Source of the DNA: Planctomycetes bacterium MalM25
GTDB lineage: Bacteria; Planctomycetota; Planctomycetia; Pirellulales; Lacipirellulaceae
DNA: 64,000 nucleotides
Direction of reading: 5' to 3'
Assembly (NCBI GenBank): GCA_007745835.1
Contig: CP036424.1
Coordinates: forward strand, 186,001-250,000
Shown here: in pieces, positions 33,858-41,576 of the stretch
How positions within the stretch are numbered: the first letter of the stretch is position 1
Layout of the letters: each line of letters begins with the position of its first letter
Translations under genes and position numbers: made by a program
Notes under the pieces: model-generated
Database searches by the model: none
What the model saw: the letters and a program-made list of their open reading frames with translations, nothing else
What the model was told of the DNA's origin: nothing

Positions 33858-34637
33858 ATGTCCGAATCCCTCCCACCACCTCGCGCCCCCTCCTATTCAC
33901 TCACGGCGTTGGCGGTGTGCGCCGCCTGTGCGGCGATCGTGTACGTCGCGATCAACGCCGTAAAGGTGCTCCAACGCCTTGACGAGTCGATCGCCATCGC
34001 GGGCGGGGCGGAGTACTTGCTTGAACCCTCGGTCGATCTGCTGGTCGATCGCCTCAACGAGTCGGGTTACGACCGCCAGCCGATCGATCCTGACGACCCG
34101 CTGCTCAAGCGGCGGACGATCGTCATCAGCGAGGGCGTGCACGAGCGGCTCGCGACGCGCGTCATCGAGCGGCTGCTCTACCTCGACGCGATCGAACCGG
34201 GCGAGCCAATCGAGCTGCGGATCACGACCTCCGGCGGTTGGGTCGATTCGGCGTTCGCCATCGTCGACACGATGCGGTCGATCGAGTCGCCGGTCAACGC
34301 GGTCGCCGTCGGCGGCTGCTACTCGGCCGGCACGGTCATCCTCGCCGGCGCCACGGGCGAGCGGACCGCCACGCCGAACGCGTTGCTCTCGGTCCACGTG
34401 AACGACTACTACCGCGGTGGTGAGGCTTTCGAGGCCGATACGCACGAGCTAGTCCGCTTCCGCGATCTCTATCTCGATCACACGAGCGTCCCCGGTGAGT
34501 GGTTCGAGGCTGAGGGCGAAGAGCACTACTACTTTGACGCGCAGCAAGCGCTCAAATTCGGCCTCATTGACCGCCTCGCCAAGCCGGCATGGGAATCGCC
34601 CGCCGAAGAGAAACGACGTAAACGGCCAGCGGCCTAG
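33858..34637 (+). CDS. Membrane-tethered ClpP-like serine protease
   Basis: 259 residues. A single membrane helix near residues 13-36 (SLTALAVCAACAAIVYVAI) is followed by a ClpP/crotonase fold. The segment ELRITTSGGWVDSAFAIVDTM matches the ClpP strand-turn-helix. The catalytic serine is Ser156 in VGGCYSAGTV and the histidine His180 in LLSVHVND; the 24-residue spacing matches ClpP (about 25). The ending YYFDAQQALKFGLIDRLAKP also fits. ClpP is normally soluble and pairs with a Clp ATPase; the membrane anchor and missing HQP (replaced by HVN) set this one apart. It may cleave membrane or periplasmic proteins. Confidence 0.8.
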   Translation: MSESLPPPRAPSYSLTALAVCAACAAIVYVAINAVKVLQRLDESIAIAGGAEYLLEPSVDLLVDRLNESGYDRQPIDPDDPLLKRRTIVISEGVHERLATRVIERLLYLDAIEPGEPIELRITTSGGWVDSAFAIVDTMRSIESPVNAVAVGGCYSAGTVILAGATGERTATPNALLSVHVNDYYRGGEAFEADTHELVRFRDLYLDHTSVPGEWFEAEGEEHYYFDAQQALKFGLIDRLAKPAWESPAEEKRRKRPAA

Positions 34638-34652
34638 AGCGTATGGACAACT

Positions 34653-34676
34653 AAAACGGCGAAGCCGCCATTTTTT
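34653..34676 (+). terminator. Intrinsic terminator of the ClpP-like gene
   Basis: CGGC-GAA-GCCG (34657-34667) is followed by CCA and TTTTTT (34671-34676), 20 bases after the stop codon. The stem is only 4 bp, but AAAA before it can pair with the T run, making a bidirectional terminator possible. Confidence 0.5.
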
Positions 34677-34783
34677 CCCCCTCCCTCCGCTTGCGGGGGA
34701 GGGGCTAGGGGAGGGGGCAGAACGCGGGTACCCGGGACGCCTCCTCCCCTAACCCCTCCTCCTGAAGGAGGAGGGGGATGTTC
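34677..34783. repeat. CCCCTCCC/GGGGAGGGG repeat structure
   Basis: Alternating CCCCTCCC and GGGGAGGGG blocks can fold into two adjacent or one long hairpin. The arm GGGGCTAGGGGAGGGG matches CTCCCCTAACCCCTCC as an imperfect inverted repeat, and CCTCCTCC/GGAGGAGG gives a terminal hairpin. Repeats of this CCCTAACCCC type are often dispersed in planctomycete and other bacterial genomes (general knowledge). It precedes the YfcE-like gene. Confidence 0.6.
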
Positions 34784-34816
34784 GATAGCCCGTCTCAATT
34801 CTGAGGAAGAAGCATC

Positions 34817-35299
34817 ATGCGGATCGGAGTCGTCAGCGACACGCACGGGTCGGTCGCCCACACGCGCCCGGCGATCAGGATGCTGGAGAGCCTCGAAGTG
34901 GAGGCGGCCCTGCATTGTGGCGATATCGGCAGCGAGGAGGTCATTGAACTCTTCGCCCCGTGGCCGACGCACTTCGTCTTCGGCAACTGCGACTACGACC
35001 ACGCCGAGCTGCGGCGAGCGATCGAAGCGGCCGGACAGACGTGCCACGGACTGTTCGGCGAAGTCGAGTTAGGCGGCGTGCGGATCGCGCTGCTGCACAG
35101 CCACGAACGCAGCCGCTTCGAAGAGGCGATCGCCTCGGACAGGTACGGCCTCGTCTGTTACGGCCACACCCACGTGGCGGACCAAGAGCAACACGGCGAG
35201 ACGCTGGTGCTCAACCCGGGCGCGCTGTACCGAGCGAACCCGCCTTCGATCGCGGTGGTCGAACTGCTGGCGGTCGAGGCGACGGTAGTCCCCCTGTGA
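34817..35299 (+). CDS. YfcE/MJ0936-type metallophosphoesterase
   Basis: 160 residues, the usual size. GAGGAAGAAG precedes the ATG. Metal ligands are in order: DTHG (Asp8, His10), GDIG (Asp36), GNCD (Asn57), LLHSHE (His94, His96) and GHTH (His117, His119). The family hydrolyses phosphodiesters in the cytoplasm; the physiological substrate is not established. No regulator is next to it; RimB-like and RimK genes follow in the same direction after 100 bases. Confidence 0.92.
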   Translation: MRIGVVSDTHGSVAHTRPAIRMLESLEVEAALHCGDIGSEEVIELFAPWPTHFVFGNCDYDHAELRRAIEAAGQTCHGLFGEVELGGVRIALLHSHERSRFEEAIASDRYGLVCYGHTHVADQEQHGETLVLNPGALYRANPPSIAVVELLAVEATVVPL

Positions 35300-35399
35300 G
35301 ACTGAAGATTTCGGGTGAATTAGGAACCCAGCGACCGGGACGACGGTATACTCACCGGCTAATTGAAAAACTCCTTGAGGCCTAGGTTCCCCAACACAC

Positions 35400-35846
35400 A
35401 TGCCCGATGAGATCGCGTTGCCCCAGCTAGGGTGGTTGGAGTGGGCTTACTTACCCAGCCTGGGCGTCCCCCCGCTGCACGCCAAGATCGACACCGGCGC
35501 GAAGACCTCTTCGCTACACGCCGAGGAGTTGGAGGTCGTCGACATCGAGGGCCGACACGTGGCCCGGTTTCTGGTCCGTACAAGGCGCGGCGTCTACGCG
35601 TGCGAGTGCCCCGTGCACGACGAACGGCACGTGAAGAGCTCTTCGGGGCACGAGAGCCTGCGCGTCGTCATCCGCACGAGGTGCGTCATGCATGGCGTCC
35701 GTTGGCCGATCGAGCTCACGCTCGCGGACCGCACGTCGATGCGCTACCCGATGCTGCTCGGTCGCCGGGCCATGGAGGGGCGATTCATCGTCGATCCGGC
35801 GAAGAAGCACCTCGGCGGAAAGCCCAAGCGTAGAAAGAAATCGTAG
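35400..35846 (+). CDS. RimB-like retropepsin-type protease (PF05618)
   Basis: 148 residues. HAKIDTGAKTSSLHA contains the aspartic-protease-like Asp-Thr-Gly, followed by a small beta barrel and the C-terminal LGRRAMEGRFIVDPAKK, which fits PF05618 (formerly called Zn-protease). In Pseudomonas such a protein, RimB, works with RimK to trim glutamate tails from ribosomal protein S6. The next gene is rimK, 35 bases downstream, so the same pairing is expected. TATACT at 35347-35352 could be the -10 of a shared promoter, although no clear -35 is seen. Confidence 0.85.
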   Translation: MPDEIALPQLGWLEWAYLPSLGVPPLHAKIDTGAKTSSLHAEELEVVDIEGRHVARFLVRTRRGVYACECPVHDERHVKSSSGHESLRVVIRTRCVMHGVRWPIELTLADRTSMRYPMLLGRRAMEGRFIVDPAKKHLGGKPKRRKKS

Positions 35847-35881
35847 TCCACCACTCCGCCCCCTGACCGCGAGTCCCCCGG

Positions 35882-37090
35882 ATGAAGCTGGCGATCCTCT
35901 CCCGCAACCGCGCGTGCTACAGCACGAGGCGTCTCCGCGAAGCGGCCGAGAGCCGCGGGCACACGGTCAAGGTGCTCGACACCCTCAAGTTCTCCATCGA
36001 TCTGGCCCAGGGCGAGCCCGATCTCTACTTCCGCTCGAAGCTCCTGAGCCATTACGACGCGGTGCTGCCGAGGATCGGCGCGTCGATCACCTACTACGGC
36101 ACCGCCGTGCTGCGGCAGTTCGAGCAGATGGACGTTTTCTGCACCAACCCCTCCTGGGGCTTGGCGAACTCACGTGACAAGCTCCGCTGCCTGCAAATCC
36201 TCAGCAAGCACCGCATCGGCATGCCGCCGACGACCTTCGTCCGCGACCGCAAGGACATCCTTCCGGCGATCGAGCGCGTCGGCGGGGCGCCGGTGGTTAT
36301 CAAGCTGATCGAGGGCACCCAGGGCGTGGGCGTCATCCTCGCCGAAACCAACAAGGTCGCCGAGGCGATCATCGAGACCCTTCAGAGCACCAAGCAGAAC
36401 GTCCTGGTGCAGAAGTTTGTCGCCGAGAGCAAGGGACGCGACCTCCGCGCCTTCGTGGTTGGCGACCAGGTCGTCGGAGCGATGCGGCGTGTCGCTTCGG
36501 GCGGGGAGTTCCGCAGCAACGTCCACCGCGGCGGCACCACCGAGGCGGTCGACATCAGCGACGAGGCGGCCAAGATCGCCGTCCGCTCCGCCCAGATCAT
36601 GGGACTGCGGGTTGCGGGGGTCGATATGCTCGAATCCAACGAAGGTCCCCAGGTGATGGAGGTCAACTCATCGCCGGGGCTGGAGGGCATTGAGCTATGC
36701 ACCCAGCTCGATATTGCCGGCGCGGTGATCGACTACATCGCCGCCCGCGTCGACTTCCCCGAGATCGACATCCACCAACGGCTGACGGTGAGCCGCGGCT
36801 ACGGCGTCACCGAGATCCACGTGCCGGAGGGGTCGGACTACGTCGGCAAGACGATCGACGAATCGGGGCTTCCCGAGAAGGACGTCAACGTGCTCACTTT
36901 GTACCGTGACACAAGCGTCATCCCGAACCCGCGACTCAAGCGAACCCTCGAAGCGGGCGACCGTCTGCTTTGCTTTGGGAAGCTCGACTCGATGCGTGAG
37001 CTGATTCCCGAGAAGGTGCGCAAAAAACGCCGCCCGAAGATCAAAGACCTTCCGGAAGAAGAGGTCGAGTCCTCCTCGGGTGAAGCCTGA
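35882..37090 (+). CDS. rimK: RimK-family alpha-L-glutamate ligase with C-terminal TrkA_C-like domain
   Basis: 402 residues. Residues 1-290 are an ATP-grasp RimK ligase: RDRKDILPAIERVGGAPVVIK (ATP lysines), GTQGVGV, LVQKFV, and metal-site ending VMEVNSSPGLEGIE. It adds glutamates to the C-terminus of ribosomal protein S6 in E. coli. About 80 residues follow (302-376) that look like an RCK/TrkA_C ligand-binding domain: EIHVPEGSDYVGKTIDESGL, NVLTLYRD, and DRLLCFGKLDSMREL. Typical RimK is about 300 residues, so this is a fusion. The tail (377-402) is basic then acidic. RimB-like gene upstream; rimI converges downstream. Confidence 0.88.
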   Translation: MKLAILSRNRACYSTRRLREAAESRGHTVKVLDTLKFSIDLAQGEPDLYFRSKLLSHYDAVLPRIGASITYYGTAVLRQFEQMDVFCTNPSWGLANSRDKLRCLQILSKHRIGMPPTTFVRDRKDILPAIERVGGAPVVIKLIEGTQGVGVILAETNKVAEAIIETLQSTKQNVLVQKFVAESKGRDLRAFVVGDQVVGAMRRVASGGEFRSNVHRGGTTEAVDISDEAAKIAVRSAQIMGLRVAGVDMLESNEGPQVMEVNSSPGLEGIELCTQLDIAGAVIDYIAARVDFPEIDIHQRLTVSRGYGVTEIHVPEGSDYVGKTIDESGLPEKDVNVLTLYRDTSVIPNPRLKRTLEAGDRLLCFGKLDSMRELIPEKVRKKRRPKIKDLPEEEVESSSGEA

Positions 37091-37112
37091 GCGACACCGT
37101 CTAAGCCGTCTC

Positions 37113-37637
37113 TCACCCTGCCATGCGGTGGATGCCGCCGTCCGCCGGGAGGAACTCGACCTCGGCGGAGCGGTGGTAGTACTGCATGAGGTAGGCGTCT
37201 TCGGGCGAGTCGTCGTAGAAGTCGCGGAGGACCGACGTCGCGCGGAAGCCCGTGTTCTTGAAGAAGAGCTGCGCGTCGAGGTTCGTCTCGCGGACTTCGA
37301 GCGACAGCCGGGTGCGGCGTTGGCTGCTGAGCTTGCCGACCAGCTTGTCGACCATCTGCCCGCCCACGCCCCGCCGGCGGGTGTCGCGGGCGACGGCGAA
37401 GTTCAGCAGGTGGAGCCGCGTCTTGTGCAGCTCGTAGATCATGAACCCCAGGACCCGCTCGCCCCGCTCGGCGACCATGCCGATGCAGTTGCGTCGGCGG
37501 AGGCAGCTGACGAAGTCCTCCTCCGACCAGGGGAACTCGAACGCGGCCTGTTCGATGTCGAGCACCTGCTCCATGTCGCGGCGGATCATCCAGCGGATGT
37601 GGACATCCAACTGCGTTGGGCTCTCGGTCATCGCCAT
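37113..37637 (-). CDS. rimI: RimI-like ribosomal-protein-alanine acetyltransferase (GNAT)
   Basis: 174 residues from ATG MAMTESPTQL, with AAGGAGAG seven bases before it; a TTG upstream is less likely. GNAT core: IRWMIRRDMEQVLDIEQ, then acetyl-CoA loop DTRRRGVGGQMVDKL (R-R-x-G-x-G), then LEVRETNLDAQLFFKNTGF with the N-A/D-x-F-F-x-x-x-G-F motif. RimI acetylates the N-terminus of ribosomal protein S18 in E. coli. Facing rimK from the other strand, it extends a ribosomal-modification cluster. Confidence 0.85.
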   Translation of the reverse strand: MAMTESPTQLDVHIRWMIRRDMEQVLDIEQAAFEFPWSEEDFVSCLRRRNCIGMVAERGERVLGFMIYELHKTRLHLLNFAVARDTRRRGVGGQMVDKLVGKLSSQRRTRLSLEVRETNLDAQLFFKNTGFRATSVLRDFYDDSPEDAYLMQYYHRSAEVEFLPADGGIHRMAG

Positions 37638-38074
37638 CGGGGCTCTCCTTAGTCGCAAACCGGCGGGCCCTTCTTCAGGGCGCGGGGCCGGGATCGTTTC
37701 GTCCGTGGAACAGGGCCGCGGCGGGGGGCGGAGCGGCGTCGTGCCGACTCGCTCCCCTCCGAGGCAGGCGGGAAACTATCAGAACCCCCGGTCGCGTGCC
37801 AAGGCGAAAGGTAAGCGGCGACGCATGCAGCGCAAGTTCTCTGTAGCAATGGACTTGACGCGATTCGGACGGCCACTTCTGGAGCGGTTCCTCCGAGCCG
37901 ATCGGGGACGCGCACCTGGTGCGGTTCGTAGCGATCGCGCGGGCTGGCGATTGGCAAGGAATGCCGCATGCGGCCTCTTTGCCAGCGGTTTGCGTCGTAC
38001 GCTTTGATGCCGCGGTGCGCCCTGCGTAGGAAGCGACCGGTCCGCGGACGCCCTCCCACCGCCCGCCAGGCGAC
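37638..38074. other. Divergent intergenic region without a gene
   Basis: No convincing gene; open frames present are GC-rich chance frames without ribosome sites. The right half could hold the promoter of the membrane protein gene, but no good -35/-10 pair was found. A weak hairpin (GGCAAGGA...TCTTTGCC) lies near 37950-37984. Confidence 0.45.
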
Positions 38075-39880
38075 ATGACCACGACGGTCCCCCCAGTCCC
38101 GCCAAGCCCTCACGAAGTCGCCCGCCGCGACTACCGGGGCTTCCGTCGGCTGGCGGTGATCTTGCTAGCTCTCGCGGCGGCGGGGCCGCTATCACTCAAT
38201 CTGGTCGACCCCGACCTCTGGGGCCACGTCCGCTACGGCCAGGACTGGATCGCCGACGGCCAGATCGCACGCACGGCGACCCACACCTACACGGCCGTCG
38301 GCCACCCCTGGATCAATCACGAAAACCTCGCCGAGTGGCTCCTCGCCCGCGGCGTGGCGACGGTCGGCGTGACCGGGCTGCTGCTGGCGAAGCTCGCCCT
38401 CGGCATGGCGGTGCTGCTGCTCATGTGGTCCACCGCCCACCGGAACGGCGTGCGTCCGATCGCGGCGTGGGCTTGCTTTGTGCTCGTGGCGTACAACCTG
38501 CAAGCCTTCTTCCCGATGCGCCCACAGCTCCTGAGCTTCTTGTGGTGTGCGGCGATGCTGTTCGCGCTCGACCGCGCCTTTGCCGGGTGGGGGCAACGGC
38601 AGAGCGACCTCACCCAGCGCCGGCGCGAATCGGACCCGCCGTTGATCGATTGGCGCTGGCTGGCGGTCCTGCCCCCGCTGTTCGCTGTGTGGGTCAACTC
38701 GCACGGCGGCTTCGTCGCGGGGGGGGCGATCCTGACCGCCGTGCTCGTCGGCCGGGCGATCGAGCTGTTCGTCCGCCAGGGCCGCGACGCGGCTCCCCGT
38801 GCGATCGGCCTGGCGGCGATCCTGCTGGCCAGCGGCGCCGCGACCCTGCTCAATCCGTACGGCGCGGAGCTCCACGCGTGGCTGCTCGGCTCGCTCGGCG
38901 AGGCGCGGCCCGAAATCACCGAGTGGGGCCCCCCGACGCGCGACAACCCGGTCTTCTGGCCCTTCGTGGCGCTGACCCTGCTCGCCTCGGTGACGCTCAC
39001 CATGAGCGACCGCCGGCGCGACCCGGTGCAGGTGATCGTCCTCGCGCTGGTCGGCTGGCAAGCGGCTTCGCACCTGCGGCACATCGCGTTCTTCGCGCTG
39101 CTGTGCGGGTTCTGGCTGCCGCCGCACCTGCAAACGATCGCCGCCCGGCTGCGCAACTCGGCCGCCGAGGGCCTGCCGATCATGGGCCTCTCGCCTTGGT
39201 TGCGGCGGGGCCTGTCGGTGGCGCTTTTTGGGGCGATCGCTCTGCAGTCTGCCTACCTGGGCCAGCGCCTGGCGAGCTTCCCCGTTCCCCGCTCGCACTA
39301 CCCGGTCGATGCCCTGCAGTGGATGTCCGACCAGCGCGTCCGCGGCGACCTGGTTGTCTGCTTCAACTGGGCTCAGTACGCGATCGCTTCCCTCGCGCCG
39401 GACGTGCGGGTCTCGTTCGATGGCCGCTTCCGCACCTGCTACCCGCAGGCGGTCATCGACCGGCACTTCGATTTCTTGGTGGGCGACAACTGGCCACGGC
39501 ATCGGGGGCCCGACTCCGGACCGATCGACGGCGCGCGGACGCTCGAGGTCGATCACCCCGACTACGTGCTGGTGGATCGCAAGTACGCCAACGCGGTTGA
39601 GGTCATGGCCCAAGCCTCCTCGGGCGACGACTCCGAGTGGTCGCTCGTCTACCAGGACGCGGTCGCTCGCGTGTACGGTCGCCGCGAGGTGGTCGACGAG
39701 CTGGCGTCCGATCGTTACATCCCGGCGAGCCGGCGATGGGTCTCTGAGCACTTCTCGCTGACCGCGGTCGAGTGGCCCGCCCTGCCACAGCGTCGCGCCC
39801 TCTCGAACCCCAACAAGACCCCGAGCCGTGTCGCGGAAAGCGATGGCTCCGCAGAAGACGAGCGTTATCATGACGGATAG
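38075..39880 (+). CDS. Multi-spanning membrane protein, GT-C-glycosyltransferase-like
   Basis: 601 residues. About ten membrane helices follow a short basic cytoplasmic N-terminus. After the first helix comes NLVDPDLWGHVRYGQDWI, with an acidic loop residue as in GT-C enzymes, which use Asp in the first lumenal loop; HENLAEWLL follows. The last 170 residues are soluble (from FNWAQYAIASLAPDVRVSFDGRF to PDYVLVDRKYANAV). Such D-P-D-L-W membrane proteins are widespread and usually unassigned. The GT2 gene begins 10 bases downstream, and a polyprenyl-phosphate-sugar synthase plus GT-C pair would make sense. Role inferred, not shown. Confidence 0.65.
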   Translation: MTTTVPPVPPSPHEVARRDYRGFRRLAVILLALAAAGPLSLNLVDPDLWGHVRYGQDWIADGQIARTATHTYTAVGHPWINHENLAEWLLARGVATVGVTGLLLAKLALGMAVLLLMWSTAHRNGVRPIAAWACFVLVAYNLQAFFPMRPQLLSFLWCAAMLFALDRAFAGWGQRQSDLTQRRRESDPPLIDWRWLAVLPPLFAVWVNSHGGFVAGGAILTAVLVGRAIELFVRQGRDAAPRAIGLAAILLASGAATLLNPYGAELHAWLLGSLGEARPEITEWGPPTRDNPVFWPFVALTLLASVTLTMSDRRRDPVQVIVLALVGWQAASHLRHIAFFALLCGFWLPPHLQTIAARLRNSAAEGLPIMGLSPWLRRGLSVALFGAIALQSAYLGQRLASFPVPRSHYPVDALQWMSDQRVRGDLVVCFNWAQYAIASLAPDVRVSFDGRFRTCYPQAVIDRHFDFLVGDNWPRHRGPDSGPIDGARTLEVDHPDYVLVDRKYANAVEVMAQASSGDDSEWSLVYQDAVARVYGRREVVDELASDRYIPASRRWVSEHFSLTAVEWPALPQRRALSNPNKTPSRVAESDGSAEDERYHDG

Positions 39881-39890
39881 AGGTGACGCG

Positions 39891-40778
39891 ATGGACGTGC
39901 TCGACCCGATCGAAGCAGAAACGCCCCAGCAGCCGGCGATCCCAACCGGTGCGCCCGCCGACCCGGCGGTCCCGCGCCGTATGGAGCGGACGCTCGACCT
40001 GGCGGAGGAGGCGCTCGCGGAGGCCCGCCGCCACGGCGACCTCGCCGCGCCCGCCGAGGCTCCGCCCGAGCAGCAGCCCGCGCTGCGGCTGAAGGTCTCG
40101 GTGCTGATGCCCGTCTTCAACGAGGCGGCCACGCTCGCCAAGATCGTCGCCCGCGTGCGCGACGAGGGCCGACACGACGAGCTGCTGATCGTCGACGATT
40201 GCAGCACCGACGGCACGCGCGACCTGCTCATCGACATGGACCGGCAGTTCGACGACGTGCGCGTCGTCCTGCACGGCTACAACCGGGGCAAGGGCGCCGC
40301 GCTGCGGACCGCCCTGTCCCACGCCCGTGGCGACGTCGTGCTGATCCAGGACGCCGACCTCGAGTACGACCCGTCCGACTACGCGAAGCTGCTCGACCCA
40401 ATCCACGCGGGCGAGGCGGACGTGGTGTATGGCTCGCGGTTCCTCGAGAACGCCGCCGAGCAGGACCCCTCGTGGCTGCACCGCTTCGGCAACCGGATGC
40501 TCACCCGCGCGTCGAACCTCACGACGGGCCTCCGCCTCACCGACATGGAGACCTGCTACAAAGCGTTCCGCCGCGACGCGCTGCGGGGCATGTGGCTGCG
40601 TGAGAACCGGTTCGGCTTCGAGCCGGAGATCACCGCGAAGCTCGCCCGCCGCGGCTGCCGCTTCAAAGAAGTCCCGATCGCCTACGACGGTCGCGGTTGG
40701 GAAGAGGGCAAGAAGATTGGCCCCCGCGACGCCGTGCGGGCGCTGTGGTGCATCCTGCGTTACGGGTGGGTTGATTGA
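39891..40778 (+). CDS. GT2 family glycosyltransferase (polyprenyl-phosphate sugar synthase-like)
   Basis: 295 residues from ATG MDVLDPIEAE with AGAGGTGA before it; upstream ATGs would overlap the membrane protein gene. The N-terminal 65 residues are Pro/Ala/Glu-rich. The catalytic domain then has VSVLMPVFNEAATLAKIV, LLIVDDCSTDGTRDLL, and the metal-binding DADLEYDP; GSRF and METCYKAFRRD follow. This order matches dolichol/undecaprenyl-phosphate glycosyltransferases (DPM1-like). It would charge a lipid carrier with a nucleotide sugar at the inner membrane. Probably in an operon with the GT-C-like gene. Confidence 0.88.
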   Translation: MDVLDPIEAETPQQPAIPTGAPADPAVPRRMERTLDLAEEALAEARRHGDLAAPAEAPPEQQPALRLKVSVLMPVFNEAATLAKIVARVRDEGRHDELLIVDDCSTDGTRDLLIDMDRQFDDVRVVLHGYNRGKGAALRTALSHARGDVVLIQDADLEYDPSDYAKLLDPIHAGEADVVYGSRFLENAAEQDPSWLHRFGNRMLTRASNLTTGLRLTDMETCYKAFRRDALRGMWLRENRFGFEPEITAKLARRGCRFKEVPIAYDGRGWEEGKKIGPRDAVRALWCILRYGWVD

Positions 40779-40789
40779 CCACCAAAGAG

Positions 40790-40969
40790 GCCCGAAGGGT
40801 CGCAAGATGATAGCCCGGGGCATCGCCCTGGGGCTTTGGAGATTGATAAACACACTGAGAGCCCTGAAAGGGCGACATCAAAGTCGCGTCCTTTCAGGGC
40901 TCACGTCATACGGCGCGAAGCCTACCCAGGGCGAGGCCCTGGGCTTTCGTCTGGCCGGCCCGTTGGGCC
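40790..40969. repeat. Large palindromic element between convergent genes
   Basis: Three levels of symmetry: an inner AGCCCTGAAAGGG/CCTTTCAGGGCT stem (40860-40872/40890-40901); an intermediate pair AGCCCGGGGCATCGCCCTGG (near 40812-40831) with CCCAGGGCGAGGCCCTGGGC (40925-40944), each arm also partly palindromic itself; and outer arms GCCCGAAGGG / CCGTTGGGC. It fills the gap between the GT2 and peroxidase stops, suggesting a bidirectional terminator or dispersed repeat element. Confidence 0.65.
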
Positions 40970-40973
40970 TAGT

Positions 40974-41528
40974 TCACTTCGCCAGCTGTTTCTCGATCGC
41001 CATCGTCAACTCCGGTCCGAGCGGCTCGACACGCGAGTTGAAGCGACCGACGACCTCGCCCTCTTTGCTCACCAGGAACTTCTCGAAGTTCCACTTCACC
41101 TTGCCGGGGTAGGGCGAGTCGCCCGTCAGGTAGGCGTAGAGCGGGCATTGCTCGGCGCCCTTCACGTCGACCTTCTGGAGCATGTCGAACTCGACGCCGT
41201 AGGTCGCGGAGCAGAACTCGGCGATCTGGTCGGCCGTGCCCGGCTCCTGACCACCGAACTGGTTGCACGGCACGCCGACGATCGCCAGGCCCTGCTCGCC
41301 GTAACGGGCGTGCAGCTCTTGCAGCCCCTCGTACTGGCGGGTGAAGCCGCACTTGCTCGCGACGTTCACGAACAGCACCACCTTGCCGGCGTAGGCTTCG
41401 GAGAGCGTCACCGGCTCGCCGTGCAGGGTCTCCATCGAGAAGTCGAGCGCCGCGGGGGCGACGGTCTCGGCGGCGGGCGACGGGGCGACGAGCGCGAGGA
41501 GGGCCAGCAGCGTGGTCAGACGGATCAT
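40974..41528 (-). CDS. Glutathione-peroxidase family thiol peroxidase, exported
   Basis: 184 residues. Signal peptide: MIRLTTLLALLALVAPSPAA. Family motifs in order: VNVASKCGFT (peroxidatic Cys60), CNQFGGQEPG (second Cys, Gln) and WNFEKFLV (Trp, Asn). The cysteine in place of selenocysteine indicates a thioredoxin-type peroxidase. Reduces hydroperoxides in the periplasm. The downstream end converges on the GT2 gene at the 40790-40969 element. Confidence 0.92.
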   Translation of the reverse strand: MIRLTTLLALLALVAPSPAAETVAPAALDFSMETLHGEPVTLSEAYAGKVVLFVNVASKCGFTRQYEGLQELHARYGEQGLAIVGVPCNQFGGQEPGTADQIAEFCSATYGVEFDMLQKVDVKGAEQCPLYAYLTGDSPYPGKVKWNFEKFLVSKEGEVVGRFNSRVEPLGPELTMAIEKQLAK

Positions 41529-41576
41529 GGTTGGTGCGTCGATCTATGGGGGTGACGTGGCGGGACTACCTGCAGT

